In this document: piece after piece, positions 34,555 to 43,289 of the stretch
Position numbering within the stretch: position 1 is the stretch's first letter
How the letters are laid out: each line of letters starts with the position of its first letter
Assembly (NCBI RefSeq): GCF_001650025.1
Contig: NZ_LVVY01000080.1
Span: 1-46,699, forward strand
DNA from: Devosia elaeis
GTDB lineage: Bacteria; Pseudomonadota; Alphaproteobacteria; Rhizobiales; Devosiaceae
Direction: 5' to 3'
Length of the DNA stretch: 46,699 nt
Translations under genes and position numbers: made by a program
The notes under the pieces: generated by a model
Seen by the model: the letters and a program-made list of their open reading frames with translations, nothing else
The model's database searches: none
What the model was told of the DNA's origin: nothing

Positions 34555-34893
34555 TTATTCCAAATTCTCCTGCACCATGTCTCCCGCCGCATGGATGCAG
34601 ACCATTTCGAGCCGTTCCGGCCCCAGCGCGGTGAACTTGTGCGGCACGCCGGCCGGCACCACGGCGATATCGTCCGGTCCCACTTCGAAGGCGCGCTCGC
34701 CCGCCACCACCGCGGCGCGGCCGCGCTTGACGATCCAGGTTTCGGCATAGGGATGGCGATGCAGCTTCGGCCCCTGTCCGGGCGCCGCGTCCACGGCGAA
34801 GAAGGAAATCGGCGTGCCAAAGGCACCGCCTTCGAAGCGGATGGTGCGGCTGGCGCCGGGGGCGCGTTCGGCGGCGGGCAGGATATGGACCAT
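34555..34893 (-). CDS. Cupin-domain protein
   Basis: A 112-aa single-domain cupin. Metal-binding motif 1 is GPKLHRHPYAETWIV and motif 2 is VPAGVPHKFTALG. The ATG at 34893 is preceded by GGAG at nine bases; a longer frame to 34971 is less likely. Small cupins of this size may be sugar isomerases, dioxygenase-like or binding proteins; nothing here decides. It appears monocistronic, with a divergent GH13 gene upstream. Confidence 0.85.
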   Translation of the reverse strand: MVHILPAAERAPGASRTIRFEGGAFGTPISFFAVDAAPGQGPKLHRHPYAETWIVKRGRAAVVAGERAFEVGPDDIAVVPAGVPHKFTALGPERLEMVCIHAAGDMVQENLE

Positions 34894-35029
34894 GGGCAAA
34901 ATCTCCTCATCTGCCGGAACGACGATTGGTTCACCGCTTTTTCGACACGCCTCCCCTGCATGGCGGAGCATTAACAGGCGCGCCCGAACCGGCTAGCTTG
35001 CGTGGCATCCGGCTTCAAGGAGCGTATCG

Positions 35030-36664
35030 ATGACCGAATGGTGGCGCGGCGGAGTGATCTATCAGGTCTATCCGCGCTCGTTTCAGGACAGCAATGGCGA
35101 TGGCGTGGGCGATCTCGCCGGCATCATCGACCGGCTCGACTACATTGCCAGCCTGGGCGTGGACTGCATCTGGCTCTCGCCCATCACCCAGTCGCCGCAG
35201 GCCGATATGGGCTATGACGTTTCCGATTATATCCAGGTCGATCCGCTGTTCGGTTCGCTGCAGGATTTCGACCTCCTGATCGAGCGGGCGCATGCGCTGG
35301 GCCTCAAGGTCATCATGGACCAGGTGGTCAGCCATACCTCGTCCCAGCATGCCTGGTTCCTCGAATCCAGCGTCAGCCGCGACAATGCCCGGGCCGATTG
35401 GTATGTCTGGGCCGATGCCAATCCCGATGGCACGCCGCCCAATAACTGGCTCTCGGTCTTCGGCGGCTCGGCCTGGGAATGGCATACGGCGCGCCGGCAA
35501 TATTACCTGCACAATTTCCTCACCAGCCAGCCGGACCTCAACTTCCACAATCCGGCCGTGCAGGATGCGGTGCTCGATGTCATGCGCTTCTGGCTCGATC
35601 GCGGGCTGGACGGCTTCCGCCTCGACACCGTCAACTACTATTTCCACGACGCCAGATTGCGCTCCAATCCGCCCTTGGTCGCGGGCAAGGGCAAGCCGGC
35701 GGTCAATCCCTATGACATGCAGAGCCACAAATTCTCCAAGAGCCAGCCGGAAAACCTGGATTGGCTGCGCAAGGTGCGCACCCTGCTCGACGATTATCCC
35801 GGCGTCACCACGGTGGGCGAGGTCGGCGACGACGAGCGCGGCCTGGAGCTGATGAAGCAATATACGGCCGGCGGCGACCTGCTGCACATGTGCTATTCCT
35901 TCGATTTCCTCAGCCCCAAATATTCCGCCGCCCATTTCCGCGCCAAGGCCGAGGCCTTCTTCGCCGGCGGGGAAAGCGGCTGGCCCTGCTGGAGCTTTTC
36001 CAACCACGACGTCATCCGCCACCTGACCCGCTGGGCCCCCAATAGCGTCAATCCGGCCGACCTGGCGCGCCAGGCCATTGCGCTCATTCTCAGGCTCAAG
36101 GGCTCGGCGGGGCTCTATCAGGGCGAGGAACTGGGCCTGCCCGAGGCCGACATTCTCTATGAGGAGCTGACCGATCCGCGCGGGTTGCGCTTCTGGCCCG
36201 AGGACAAGGGCCGCGACGGCTGCCGCACACCCATGCCCTGGCAGGCCGGCCTGCCCCATGCCGGCTTCACCAGCGGCACGCCCTGGCTGCCGGTCAAGCA
36301 TGGGGCGGCGGCGCTCAGCGTCGATGGGCAGGATGCCGATCCCCATTCGACGCTCAATTATTACCGGCGCATCCTCAGCTGGCGGAAGACCCATCCGGTC
36401 CTCAAGACCGGCGACATGGCCTTCTTCGATTGTGACGAGCCGGTCCTGGCCTTTTCGCGCCATGCCGGCAACAAGGACCTGATCTGCGTCTTCAATCTCT
36501 CGCCCGCGCCCCGCAACGTGACGCTGGCCGGCGTGGACCTGGCGCTCGAACCGGTCAGCCGCAATGCCGAATTGTCCGGCACAACACTCAAGCTCGGCCC
36601 CAACGGCTTCGCCATCCTCCCCGCCCCGGCAGGCGAGGGCAAGGTGGGATATGGAGCAGGCTAG
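35030..36664 (+). CDS. GH13 alpha-glucosidase (oligo-1,6-glucosidase/AglA type)
   Basis: A 544-aa glycoside hydrolase, probably cytosolic as no signal peptide is present. The GH13 catalytic set is complete: region I MDQVVSHTSSQH, nucleophile Asp in GFRLDTVNYY, acid/base Glu in TVGEVGDD, and the transition-state Asp in FSNHDVIRH. It starts EWWRGGVIYQVYPRSFQDSNGDGVGDL, typical for exo-acting alpha-glucosidases that release glucose from oligosaccharides or sucrose. No sugar transporter lies next to it. Exact specificity cannot be read by eye. Confidence 0.93.
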   Translation: MTEWWRGGVIYQVYPRSFQDSNGDGVGDLAGIIDRLDYIASLGVDCIWLSPITQSPQADMGYDVSDYIQVDPLFGSLQDFDLLIERAHALGLKVIMDQVVSHTSSQHAWFLESSVSRDNARADWYVWADANPDGTPPNNWLSVFGGSAWEWHTARRQYYLHNFLTSQPDLNFHNPAVQDAVLDVMRFWLDRGLDGFRLDTVNYYFHDARLRSNPPLVAGKGKPAVNPYDMQSHKFSKSQPENLDWLRKVRTLLDDYPGVTTVGEVGDDERGLELMKQYTAGGDLLHMCYSFDFLSPKYSAAHFRAKAEAFFAGGESGWPCWSFSNHDVIRHLTRWAPNSVNPADLARQAIALILRLKGSAGLYQGEELGLPEADILYEELTDPRGLRFWPEDKGRDGCRTPMPWQAGLPHAGFTSGTPWLPVKHGAAALSVDGQDADPHSTLNYYRRILSWRKTHPVLKTGDMAFFDCDEPVLAFSRHAGNKDLICVFNLSPAPRNVTLAGVDLALEPVSRNAELSGTTLKLGPNGFAILPAPAGEGKVGYGAG

Positions 36665-36713
36665 ATCGTTTCACGCTGAATGTGGACTGCATTGGGGCAT
36701 CAAACCCAAACCA

Positions 36714-36750
36714 GATCGTCACCCTCGGGCTTGACCCGACGGTGACGATC
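36714..36750. repeat. 37-bp perfect palindrome of the CTCGTCACCC family
   Basis: GATCGTCACC and GGTGACGATC enclose CTCGGGCTTGACCCGAC. It resembles one half of the 85-bp repeat at 12628 and lies between convergent genes, so it may also act as a terminator. Confidence 0.75.
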
Positions 36751-36793
36751 CGTGGGTGCGCAGCGCAGCGGCCCGCGCGAGGCCAACCGATGC

Positions 36794-37093
36794 CTAAGGC
36801 GTCACGCGCTCAAAGCTGTCGGGGTGGAAGAACTGCATTTCCTCGCCGCCACCGGGCTTGCGCACAAAGGCGCGGATGCAGCCGCCCCACATTTCGGCGC
36901 GGGTGGCGTCCACGCCCATCTGCCGCAACTGCATCAGGTTGAAGCGGTCGCGCTCCTCCTCGGTGAACTTGCCGACGGAAAAGCCGAATGAGACATGCAC
37001 GCCCGGCCGCGCCGCATAGCAGGACGCCGAGGCCTGGGCGGTGGAGGTGAACGCAACGGCAATGGCCAGAACGGCCAGGATACGGATCAGCAT
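36794..37093 (-). CDS. Small secreted hypothetical protein
   Basis: A 99-aa protein with a signal peptide (IRILAVLAIAVAFTSTAQA, cleavage after AQASA) and about 77 mature residues holding two cysteines (one just after the cleavage site, one in WGGCIRAF) that could form a disulphide. It has an Arg/Glu-rich middle and an FFHPDSFERV tail. I do not recognise the family. It lies 31 bp after the AbrB-type gene on the same strand and may be cotranscribed with it. Confidence 0.65.
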   Translation of the reverse strand: MLIRILAVLAIAVAFTSTAQASASCYAARPGVHVSFGFSVGKFTEEERDRFNLMQLRQMGVDATRAEMWGGCIRAFVRKPGGGEEMQFFHPDSFERVTP

Positions 37094-37124
37094 GGGCGAA
37101 CTCCTTCTGCCTGCCTCATGAAAC

Positions 37125-38195
37125 CTAAATACGGCTTTCCTGCGCCTTTTTCTCCTGCCAGCGCACCAGCACGACCACGGCCGGAATGGCGACGCTCAGC
37201 ATCAGCAGGCGAATGACGTGATGGGCGGCGATGAAGGCGGTGTCATAGCCCAGCGCGATGCCCAGCGCCCCCATGCCTTCGAGCGCGCCCGGCGACAGGC
37301 CCAGCCAGATCTGCCCGAAGGGCATGTCCACCAATTGCGCCACGCCCAGGGCCATGATGGTGACGATGGCCAGCGTCATCCCGGTGGCGATCAGCCCGCC
37401 CTTGGCCGCGGCCGCGAACTCGGCCCGGGTGATGCCGACAAAGCGCGAGCCGATCAGCGCCCCGGTGAGGATGAAGGTCATGACGACGAGGGGCGGCGGC
37501 ATGGCCTCGGTATAGAGCCCGCCCAATTTGGCCGCCGTGGCCGCCGCCATGGCCCCCAGCACCATGCCGGCCGGCACCCTGAGCCGGATGAAGACCAGCC
37601 CCGTCGCCACGCAGGCCAGGGCCAGCAATGCCAATTGCAGCGGCGACAGGAAGGCTTTGGCGGCAACGGGCGGGAAATGATCGATGGGCAGGAACACCGC
37701 CCCGATCGGCACGGCTATGGTCAGCATCAGGATGCGGATGACCTGGATGATGACGATCTGGCGCGCATTGCCCACGCCGGTGGCGGCAATGCCCAGCACG
37801 AAGGACAGATGCCCCGGAAAGGAGCTGAGATAGGCCGTGCCCGGATCGAGCCGGAACAGCCGCGTCAGCATCCAGCCGGTCGTGGCCACGATGATCACCA
37901 GTTCCAGCGCCAGGGCGGCGATGGAAATCGGCCAGCTCGCCAGCAGCGCCAGCGAATCGGGGGCGACGCTGGCGCCCATGGAGAGGCCGATCAGCACGAA
38001 GGCCACGTCGCGCAGCCGGTCGGGCATGCCAACCGGCAGGCCCAGCATGGCCGCAATAGTCACCGCCAGCGCCCCGCCCATCAGCCAGCCCGCCGGCAAT
38101 CCCAGCGCATGCGCCACCCCGCCGCCAAAAGCCGAAATGGCCAGGGTGAGCAGGACGGAAAAAATCGGGTGTTTCGAGGGAGATGGCGCAGGCAT
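37125..38195 (-). CDS. AbrB-family (AbrB_dup) membrane protein
   Basis: A 356-aa polytopic membrane protein with an internal duplication: GLPAGWLMGGALAVTIAAMLGLP near the N-terminus and RVPAGMVLGAMAAATAAKLGG in the second half are equivalent segments. Databases call this family an AbrB transcriptional regulator or ammonia monooxygenase, but the roughly ten membrane segments point to a transporter or membrane regulator. ATG 38195 has GGAAGGGG upstream; the longer frame to 38231 is unlikely. Confidence 0.83.
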   Translation of the reverse strand: MPAPSPSKHPIFSVLLTLAISAFGGGVAHALGLPAGWLMGGALAVTIAAMLGLPVGMPDRLRDVAFVLIGLSMGASVAPDSLALLASWPISIAALALELVIIVATTGWMLTRLFRLDPGTAYLSSFPGHLSFVLGIAATGVGNARQIVIIQVIRILMLTIAVPIGAVFLPIDHFPPVAAKAFLSPLQLALLALACVATGLVFIRLRVPAGMVLGAMAAATAAKLGGLYTEAMPPPLVVMTFILTGALIGSRFVGITRAEFAAAAKGGLIATGMTLAIVTIMALGVAQLVDMPFGQIWLGLSPGALEGMGALGIALGYDTAFIAAHHVIRLLMLSVAIPAVVVLVRWQEKKAQESRI

Positions 38196-38239
38196 GACCC
38201 CTTCCGTACGCCCTAAAAGGCAGGCTCTCAAGGGGGGCG

Positions 38240-38316
38240 GACCTCACCTTCCCCCCTTGTGGGGAGCGCAAGCAGAGCTTAGGCCCATCGGGCCTTAGCG
38301 GCGCTCGGGAGGGGGT
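38240..38316 (+). repeat. GC-rich palindromic repeat, left of DUF559
   Basis: Stem TTCCCCCCTTGTGGGGAG, inner palindrome TTAGGCCCATCGGGCCTTAG and a CTCGGGAGGGGGTAT end (38304-38318). Positions 38268-38316 are identical over 49 bp to 38780-38828. The stop codon of the DUF559 gene lies inside it. Confidence 0.88.
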
Positions 38317-38647
38317 ATGCTTTCTTCCAGCGCCTGCATTACCACCCGGTATACCCCTTCCGGATTGTTCATCACCTCTGCATTGGCAAACCGCAGCACC
38401 CGATAGCCATGTCGAACCAGGTCGGCCTCCCGCTGCCGATCCTGCGCCATGGCCGCTTCCGAAAAATGCGTGTCCCCGTCGATCTCCACCACCAGCCGCG
38501 CCGAATGGCTGGCGAAATCGACGACATAGCTGCCCATGGCGACCTGCTTGCGGAAATGGAACCGGGTGCGCAGCGGCGCGATCAACCGCCAGAAGCGGAT
38601 TCGGCGGTGGTGGGGTTCTTCCGCAGGCGCTGCGCAATGCTCGGCAA
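38295..38647 (-). pseudogene. DUF559 (Vsr-like PD-(D/E)XK) nuclease, 1-base frameshift
   Basis: The intact 3' part (38295-38585) encodes the DUF559 core: FRKQVAMGSYVVDF, VVEIDGDTHFSE and HGYRVLRFANAEV, giving the active-site D...ExD pattern of the very-short-patch-repair nuclease fold. Upstream, in another frame, AQRLRKNPTTAE is the family N-terminus, and RFWRLIAPLRTRF continues in the core frame; adding one base near 38598-38602 joins them into a normal protein of about 117 aa starting at TTG 38647. The frameshift could be real decay or an assembly error. Start and stop both touch inverted copies of a palindromic repeat. Function of the family is unknown. Confidence 0.78.
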
Positions 38648-38715
38648 TACCCCCCTCCCGAGTTCCGCTAGGTCCTCGGGACCAAGCTGCACTACCCTCC
38701 CCTCAAGGGGGAGGG
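38647..38715 (-). repeat. GC-rich palindromic repeat, right of DUF559 (inverted)
   Basis: Read on the minus strand: CCCTCCCCCTTGAGGGGAGGG stem, inner palindrome GGTCCCGAGGACC, and the end CTCGGGAGGGGGGTAT abutting the TTG start of the DUF559 gene. It is inverted relative to the unit at 38240. Confidence 0.85.
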
Positions 38716-38754
38716 TGACATCGTGGCTGGGCAACATTCAGCCCCCCACACCGG

Positions 38755-38828
38755 CCTCACCCTCCCCCTTGAGGGGAGGGCAAGCAGAGCTTAGGCCCAT
38801 CGGGCCTTAGCGGCGCTCGGGAGGGGGT
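38755..38828 (+). repeat. GC-rich palindromic repeat, third copy
   Basis: Same orientation as the unit at 38240 and identical to it over 49 bp (38780-38828), with a CCCTCCCCCTTGAGGGGAGGG stem before. It ends 12 bp from the stop codon of the amidohydrolase gene. Confidence 0.88.
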
Positions 38829-38840
38829 TGTGATCCAGCC

Positions 38841-40010
38841 TCACCCTGCCGGCAATGCCCGTTCCACCAGGCGCACCCAATAGCTCGCGCCGACCGGGAT
38901 CGCCTCATCGTTGAAATCGTAGGTGTCGGTATGCAACTCGGTCGAGTCGCCATTGCCGATGAAGATATAGGCGCCCGGCCGCTCGTTGAGCATGAAGGAG
39001 AAATCCTCTCCGCCCATGGAAGGCGCGGTATCGGCATCCACCCCCTCGGCCCCGACGATCTCGGCCGCCACTTCGGCGGCGAAGGCGGTCTGGGCGGGGG
39101 CGTTCACCGTCACCGGATAGCCGCGCGCATAGCGGATATCGGCCCTGGCCCCGAAGCTCTGGGCGAATTGCGGCACGAATTCACCCAGCTTGGCCTCGAT
39201 GAAATCCTGCACGCCGCCATCGAGCGTGCGCACGGTGCCGGTGATTTTCGCGGTGCGGGAAATGACATTGTCGGCCTCGCCGGCCTCGATCATGGTGACG
39301 CTGAGCACGGCGCTGTGCAGTGGATCGAGATTGCGCGACACGATGGTCTGCAGGGCCGTCACCAATTGGGCGGCTACCACGATGGGGTCGATGGTCTGCT
39401 GCGGCCGCGCCGCATGCCCGCCCAGCCCCTCGATATCGATATAGAAGCGGTCGGTGGCCGCCATGATGCCGCCGGCGCGGATGCCGAACTGGCCCAGGGG
39501 CATGCCCGGCCAATTGTGCATGCCATAGACCTCGTCGATACCGGTCTTCTCGAACAGCCCGTCCTCGATCATGACCTTGCCGCCGCCGCCGCCCTCTTCG
39601 GCCGGCTGGAAGATCAGGGCCACGCGCCCGTCGAAATTGCGCGTCTCGGCCAGGTATTTGGCGGCGCCCAGCAGCATGGCGGTGTGCCCGTCATGGCCGC
39701 AGGCATGCATCTTGCCCGCAATGGTGGAGGCATAGGGCACGCCCGATTTCTCGGTCATCGGCAGCGCATCCATGTCGGCGCGCAGGCCGATGGTCTTGCC
39801 CGAAACATTGGTGCGGCCATTGATGATGCCCACCACGCCGGTCCGCCCCAGTCCGGTGATCACCGCGTCGCAGCCGAACGCCGTCAGTTTTTCCGCTACG
39901 ATGCCCGCCGTGCGGTGCACGTCGAACAGCACCTCGGGATGGGCGTGGAAATCGCGCCGCCAGGCGGCGATCTCGGGCTGGAATTCGGCGATACGGTTGA
40001 GAACGGGCAT
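38841..40010 (-). CDS. M20-family amidohydrolase (hippurate hydrolase type)
   Basis: A 389-aa metal-dependent amidohydrolase. Landmarks are RRDFHAHPEV near residue 19, GLRADMDALPM, the metal-site ACGHDGHTAML, EEGGGGGKVMIEDG and the dimerisation region GGHAARPQQTIDP. The group cleaves N-acyl amino acids (hippurate, N-acetyl or IAA conjugates) in the cytosol. The ATG at 40010 gives the family length; the open frame continuing to 40619 is antisense to etfB and not coding. Confidence 0.92.
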   Translation of the reverse strand: MPVLNRIAEFQPEIAAWRRDFHAHPEVLFDVHRTAGIVAEKLTAFGCDAVITGLGRTGVVGIINGRTNVSGKTIGLRADMDALPMTEKSGVPYASTIAGKMHACGHDGHTAMLLGAAKYLAETRNFDGRVALIFQPAEEGGGGGKVMIEDGLFEKTGIDEVYGMHNWPGMPLGQFGIRAGGIMAATDRFYIDIEGLGGHAARPQQTIDPIVVAAQLVTALQTIVSRNLDPLHSAVLSVTMIEAGEADNVISRTAKITGTVRTLDGGVQDFIEAKLGEFVPQFAQSFGARADIRYARGYPVTVNAPAQTAFAAEVAAEIVGAEGVDADTAPSMGGEDFSFMLNERPGAYIFIGNGDSTELHTDTYDFNDEAIPVGASYWVRLVERALPAG

Positions 40011-40241
40011 AGGCAAACCAAAGCGATTGGAAGAAGGGGCAATGTCTCCGTCCGGGGCGGCGGCGTCAACACTGGAGGTGGCGCCATCCAGCGGATCGCA
40101 TCGGCACGCCGCCGCCGCGCCGGCCGGCGCGAAGCACCCCTTTCCAATAATCCAGTCGAGACCGAACCGATATTCCCCTGTCGCGCCTTGCTCCCCCCGC
40201 CCCTTTTTGCGAAGGGAAGCACCAAGTACCGGGAGTTGCCG

Positions 40242-41000
40242 ATGAAAATCCTCGTCGCGGTCAAGCGCGTGGTCGATCACAATGTCCGCATCCGGGTTCG
40301 CCCCGATGGCTCGGGCGTCGAGACCCAGGGCGTGCGCATGTCGATGAACCCGTTCTGCAAGCATGCCGTCGAGGCCGCGGTGCAATTGGCCGAGACCGGC
40401 CAGGCCGACGAGATCGTCGTCGTCTCCATCGGTCCCAAGCCGGCCAATGATGTCATTCTCACCGCCCTGGCCATGGGCGCCCATCGCGGCATCCTCATCG
40501 AGACCGACCAGGCGCTGGAAACGCTGGCCATCGCCAAGCTCCTCGCCAGGGTGGTCGACGAGGAAAAGCCGGACCTCGTCCTCCTCGGCAAGCAGGCCGT
40601 CGATGACGACAGCAATCATGTCGGCCAGATGCTCGCCGCGCTGACCGATCGCCCGCAGGCGACCTTCGCCTCCGAGATCACGCTCGATGAGGGCGCCTTG
40701 ACGGTCACCCGCGAGGTCGATTACGGACGCGAGACTCTCGCCCTGCCCCTGCCCGCCATCGTCACCGCCGATCTGCGCCTCAACATTCCGCGCAATGCCG
40801 CCCTGCCCATGGTGATGAAGGCGCGTTCCAAGCCGCTTGCCGTGCGCCCCGCCGCCGAATTCGGCGTCGACCTCGCCCCGCGCCTCAAGGTCGAAAAGAT
40901 ATCCCCGCCGCCCGAGCGCGTGGCAGGCTCCAGGGTCGGCTCGGTTTCCGAACTCGCCGCCATCATTGCCGCCGACATCGATGCGATGGAGGCGATCTGA
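40242..41000 (+). CDS. etfB: Electron transfer flavoprotein subunit beta
   Basis: A 252-aa AMP-binding subunit of ETF, which takes electrons from acyl-CoA and other dehydrogenases. Typical segments are MKILVAVKRVVDHNVRIRV, MNPFCKHAVEAAVQLAE and LVLLGKQAVDDDSNHVGQMLA. GGGAG lies six bases before the ATG. Its stop overlaps the etfA start (TGATG), so the two subunits are coupled. Confidence 0.96.
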   Translation: MKILVAVKRVVDHNVRIRVRPDGSGVETQGVRMSMNPFCKHAVEAAVQLAETGQADEIVVVSIGPKPANDVILTALAMGAHRGILIETDQALETLAIAKLLARVVDEEKPDLVLLGKQAVDDDSNHVGQMLAALTDRPQATFASEITLDEGALTVTREVDYGRETLALPLPAIVTADLRLNIPRNAALPMVMKARSKPLAVRPAAEFGVDLAPRLKVEKISPPPERVAGSRVGSVSELAAIIAADIDAMEAI

Positions 41001-41923
41001 TGAGCGTGTTGGTTCTCGCCGAAGTCGATAACGGCGTCCTCTCGCCCGCCACGGCCCGCATCGTCAATGCGGCCTCCAAGCTCGGTCCTGTCGATCTTTT
41101 CGTCCCCGGCCCCCGCGCCGCCGCCGAGGCTGCCGCTTCGCTGGCCGGTGTCGCCAAGGTCATGGTCAGCGCTAACAGTCTGCTAGCGGATTCCCTGGTC
41201 GCGACATTGTCAGAGTTAGCAGTCCTCTACCCTTATATGGTCGCAAGCGCATCCAGTGTGGGTAAGGATGTCATGCCACGCCTGGCGGCAAAGCTCGATA
41301 TCCAGCCGGTCACCGACATCGTCGCCATCGAGGGAAAAAATCGTTTCGTCAGGCCGATTTACGCCGGCAATGCGCTGGAAACCCTGGTCGACGACCAGCC
41401 CCGCCACGTGCTCACGTTCCGCGCCTCGGCCTTCGCCCCCGCCGCCTCGGGCAATACCGCGCCGGTGGAAGTCCTTGAAAACACAGTACAATCGGCCGCA
41501 AAGCTCATCGCCGCCCACCGCACCGAGAGCGATATCCCGGACCTCGCCACCGCCCAGATCGTGGTCGGCGGCGGCGTCTCGGTCGGTTCGGTCGAGGGTT
41601 TCCAACTAATTGAAAAACTTGGAAAAATCCTCGGCGCCGCCATCGGCGCCACCCGTGCCGCCGTCGATGCCGATTATGCCCCCAACGATTGGCAGGTCGG
41701 CCAGACCGGCAAGATCATCGCCCCCGATCTCTACATCGCCATCGGCATTTCCGGCGCCCTCCAGCACCTGGCCGGCATCCAGGGCGCCAGGAAGATCATC
41801 GCCATAAATTCCGATCCCGAAGCCCCGATCCTCAGGATCGCCGACGTCGCGCTGATCGGCGATCTCTTTGAAATCGTTCCGCAATTGACGGCAGAGCTGG
41901 AAAGGCTGGGCATAAAACGCTGA
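41000..41923 (+). CDS. etfA: Electron transfer flavoprotein subunit alpha
   Basis: A 307-aa FAD-binding subunit. The C-terminal FAD domain shows VGGGVSVGS, GATRAAVDA, QVGQTGKIIAPDLYIAIGISGALQHLAG and INSDPEAPI, all standard for EtfA. With EtfB it passes electrons to ETF-ubiquinone oxidoreductase. Short stretches (around 41165-41225 and 41600-41625) use AT-rich codons such as CTA, TTA and TCA, unlike the surrounding coding sequence, but the frame is intact. Confidence 0.96.
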   Translation: MSVLVLAEVDNGVLSPATARIVNAASKLGPVDLFVPGPRAAAEAAASLAGVAKVMVSANSLLADSLVATLSELAVLYPYMVASASSVGKDVMPRLAAKLDIQPVTDIVAIEGKNRFVRPIYAGNALETLVDDQPRHVLTFRASAFAPAASGNTAPVEVLENTVQSAAKLIAAHRTESDIPDLATAQIVVGGGVSVGSVEGFQLIEKLGKILGAAIGATRAAVDADYAPNDWQVGQTGKIIAPDLYIAIGISGALQHLAGIQGARKIIAINSDPEAPILRIADVALIGDLFEIVPQLTAELERLGIKR

Positions 41924-42023
41924 TGTGCTGCCCCTCTCGATGTCGGCAATCGCAGGCCATCTGGCAATTGCAAAAATCCTCACCCGGCCTATAAAGGCCC
42001 CGCATCCCACCGGACTTCCGAAA

Positions 42024-43208
42024 ATGTTCGAAACCCTGACCAAGGCCCCCGGCGACAAGATTTTGGCGCTCATGGGCGAATATGCTGCCGACCAGCGCCC
42101 CACCAAGATCGACCTCGGCGTCGGCGTCTACAAGGACGAAAAGGGCGTCACCCCGGTCATGAAAGCGGTGCGGAAGGCCGAAGAGCGGATCCTTTCGAAC
42201 GAGAAAACAAAGACTTATCTCGGCATTGCCGGGAACAAGGGCTATGGCAATGCCGTGCTCGACCTGGTGCTGGCCGACAGCGTGGATCGCGCCCGCGTCC
42301 GCATCGCCCAGGCGCCGGGCGGCACCGGCTCGCTCTGGGTCTTGATGCAATTGATCAACCGCGCTCGCCCCGGCGCGACGGTTTACGTGTCGGACCCCAC
42401 CTGGGCCAACCACAATCCGATCGCCATCAATTCCGGCCTGAAGGTCGCAACCTATCCCTATTTCGACGCGGAGACGCGCGGGGTCAAGTTCGAGCAAATG
42501 CTTGCCGCACTTGATAAATTGGGCGCGGGCGACGTCGTGCTTCTGCATGGCTGCTGTCACAATCCGACCGGCGCCAACCTCTCGAACGCGCAATGGGACC
42601 AGGTCGCGGCTAGCCTCCTGCGCACCGGCGCCCTGCCCTTTATCGACCTGGCCTATCTCGGTTTCGGCGATGGCATCGAACCCGATGCCTATGGCACCCG
42701 AAAAATCTTATCCACGGTGCCCGAAGCTCTGGTAGCCTTCTCGGGCTCGAAGAATTTCGGTCTCTATCGCGAGCGTGTCGGCGCAGCCATCCTGATGGCC
42801 CGCGATGCGGAACAGGCCGAAATCACCAATTCGCAGCTTCTCAACATCATTCGCGGCGCCTATTCGCAACCACCCGATCATGGCGCGGAAATCATCCGCA
42901 CCATCCTCGAGGACGCCGGCTTGCGCGCCGAATGGGAAACCGAGCTGGCCGAAATGCGTAACCGCATGATTTCATTGCGGAAAAAGCTATCCGACGCTAT
43001 CCGTGAGCGCTCGAATTCGACCGATTTCGATTTCGTGGCCGATCACCGCGGCATGTTTTCGCTGCTGGGTCTCAGCAATGAGGCCGTGGACCATTTAAAA
43101 GCCGCCAATGGTGTCTATATGACATCTGACAGCCGCATCAATGTCGCCGGCATTCCCGAGGATCGCGTCGGCGACCTGGCGGAAGCCTTCTTGAGCGCCA
43201 CCCGCTGA
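42024..43208 (+). CDS. Aspartate/aromatic aminotransferase (class I, AspC/TyrB type)
   Basis: A 394-aa PLP enzyme. It starts MFETLTKAPGDKILALM, and carries KIDLGVGVYKDEKG, HGCCHNPTGANL and the PLP-lysine site SGSKNFGLYRERVGA. It transfers amino groups between glutamate and aspartate, tyrosine or phenylalanine in the cytosol. The start at ATG 42024 gives the normal length. It follows etfA by 100 bp and is probably independent. Confidence 0.93.
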   Translation: MFETLTKAPGDKILALMGEYAADQRPTKIDLGVGVYKDEKGVTPVMKAVRKAEERILSNEKTKTYLGIAGNKGYGNAVLDLVLADSVDRARVRIAQAPGGTGSLWVLMQLINRARPGATVYVSDPTWANHNPIAINSGLKVATYPYFDAETRGVKFEQMLAALDKLGAGDVVLLHGCCHNPTGANLSNAQWDQVAASLLRTGALPFIDLAYLGFGDGIEPDAYGTRKILSTVPEALVAFSGSKNFGLYRERVGAAILMARDAEQAEITNSQLLNIIRGAYSQPPDHGAEIIRTILEDAGLRAEWETELAEMRNRMISLRKKLSDAIRERSNSTDFDFVADHRGMFSLLGLSNEAVDHLKAANGVYMTSDSRINVAGIPEDRVGDLAEAFLSATR

Positions 43209-43289
43209 GCGGGGCGCTTGCGGCGCCACGCCGCCATGGACTAGCATCCGGCTAAAGGGCCGGACCAAAACGCTTTTTAGGAGGGAACG

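Noticed and set aside
38295..38585. Intact 96-codon DUF559 gene starting at TTG 38585
   Set aside because: The conserved N-terminus (RLRKNPTTAE) lies immediately upstream in another frame, so the open frame is the 3' part of a frameshifted gene.
38240..38830. CRISPR array
   Set aside because: The repeated units are self-complementary, in both orientations and irregularly spaced, and no cas genes are present. They are palindromic intergenic repeats.
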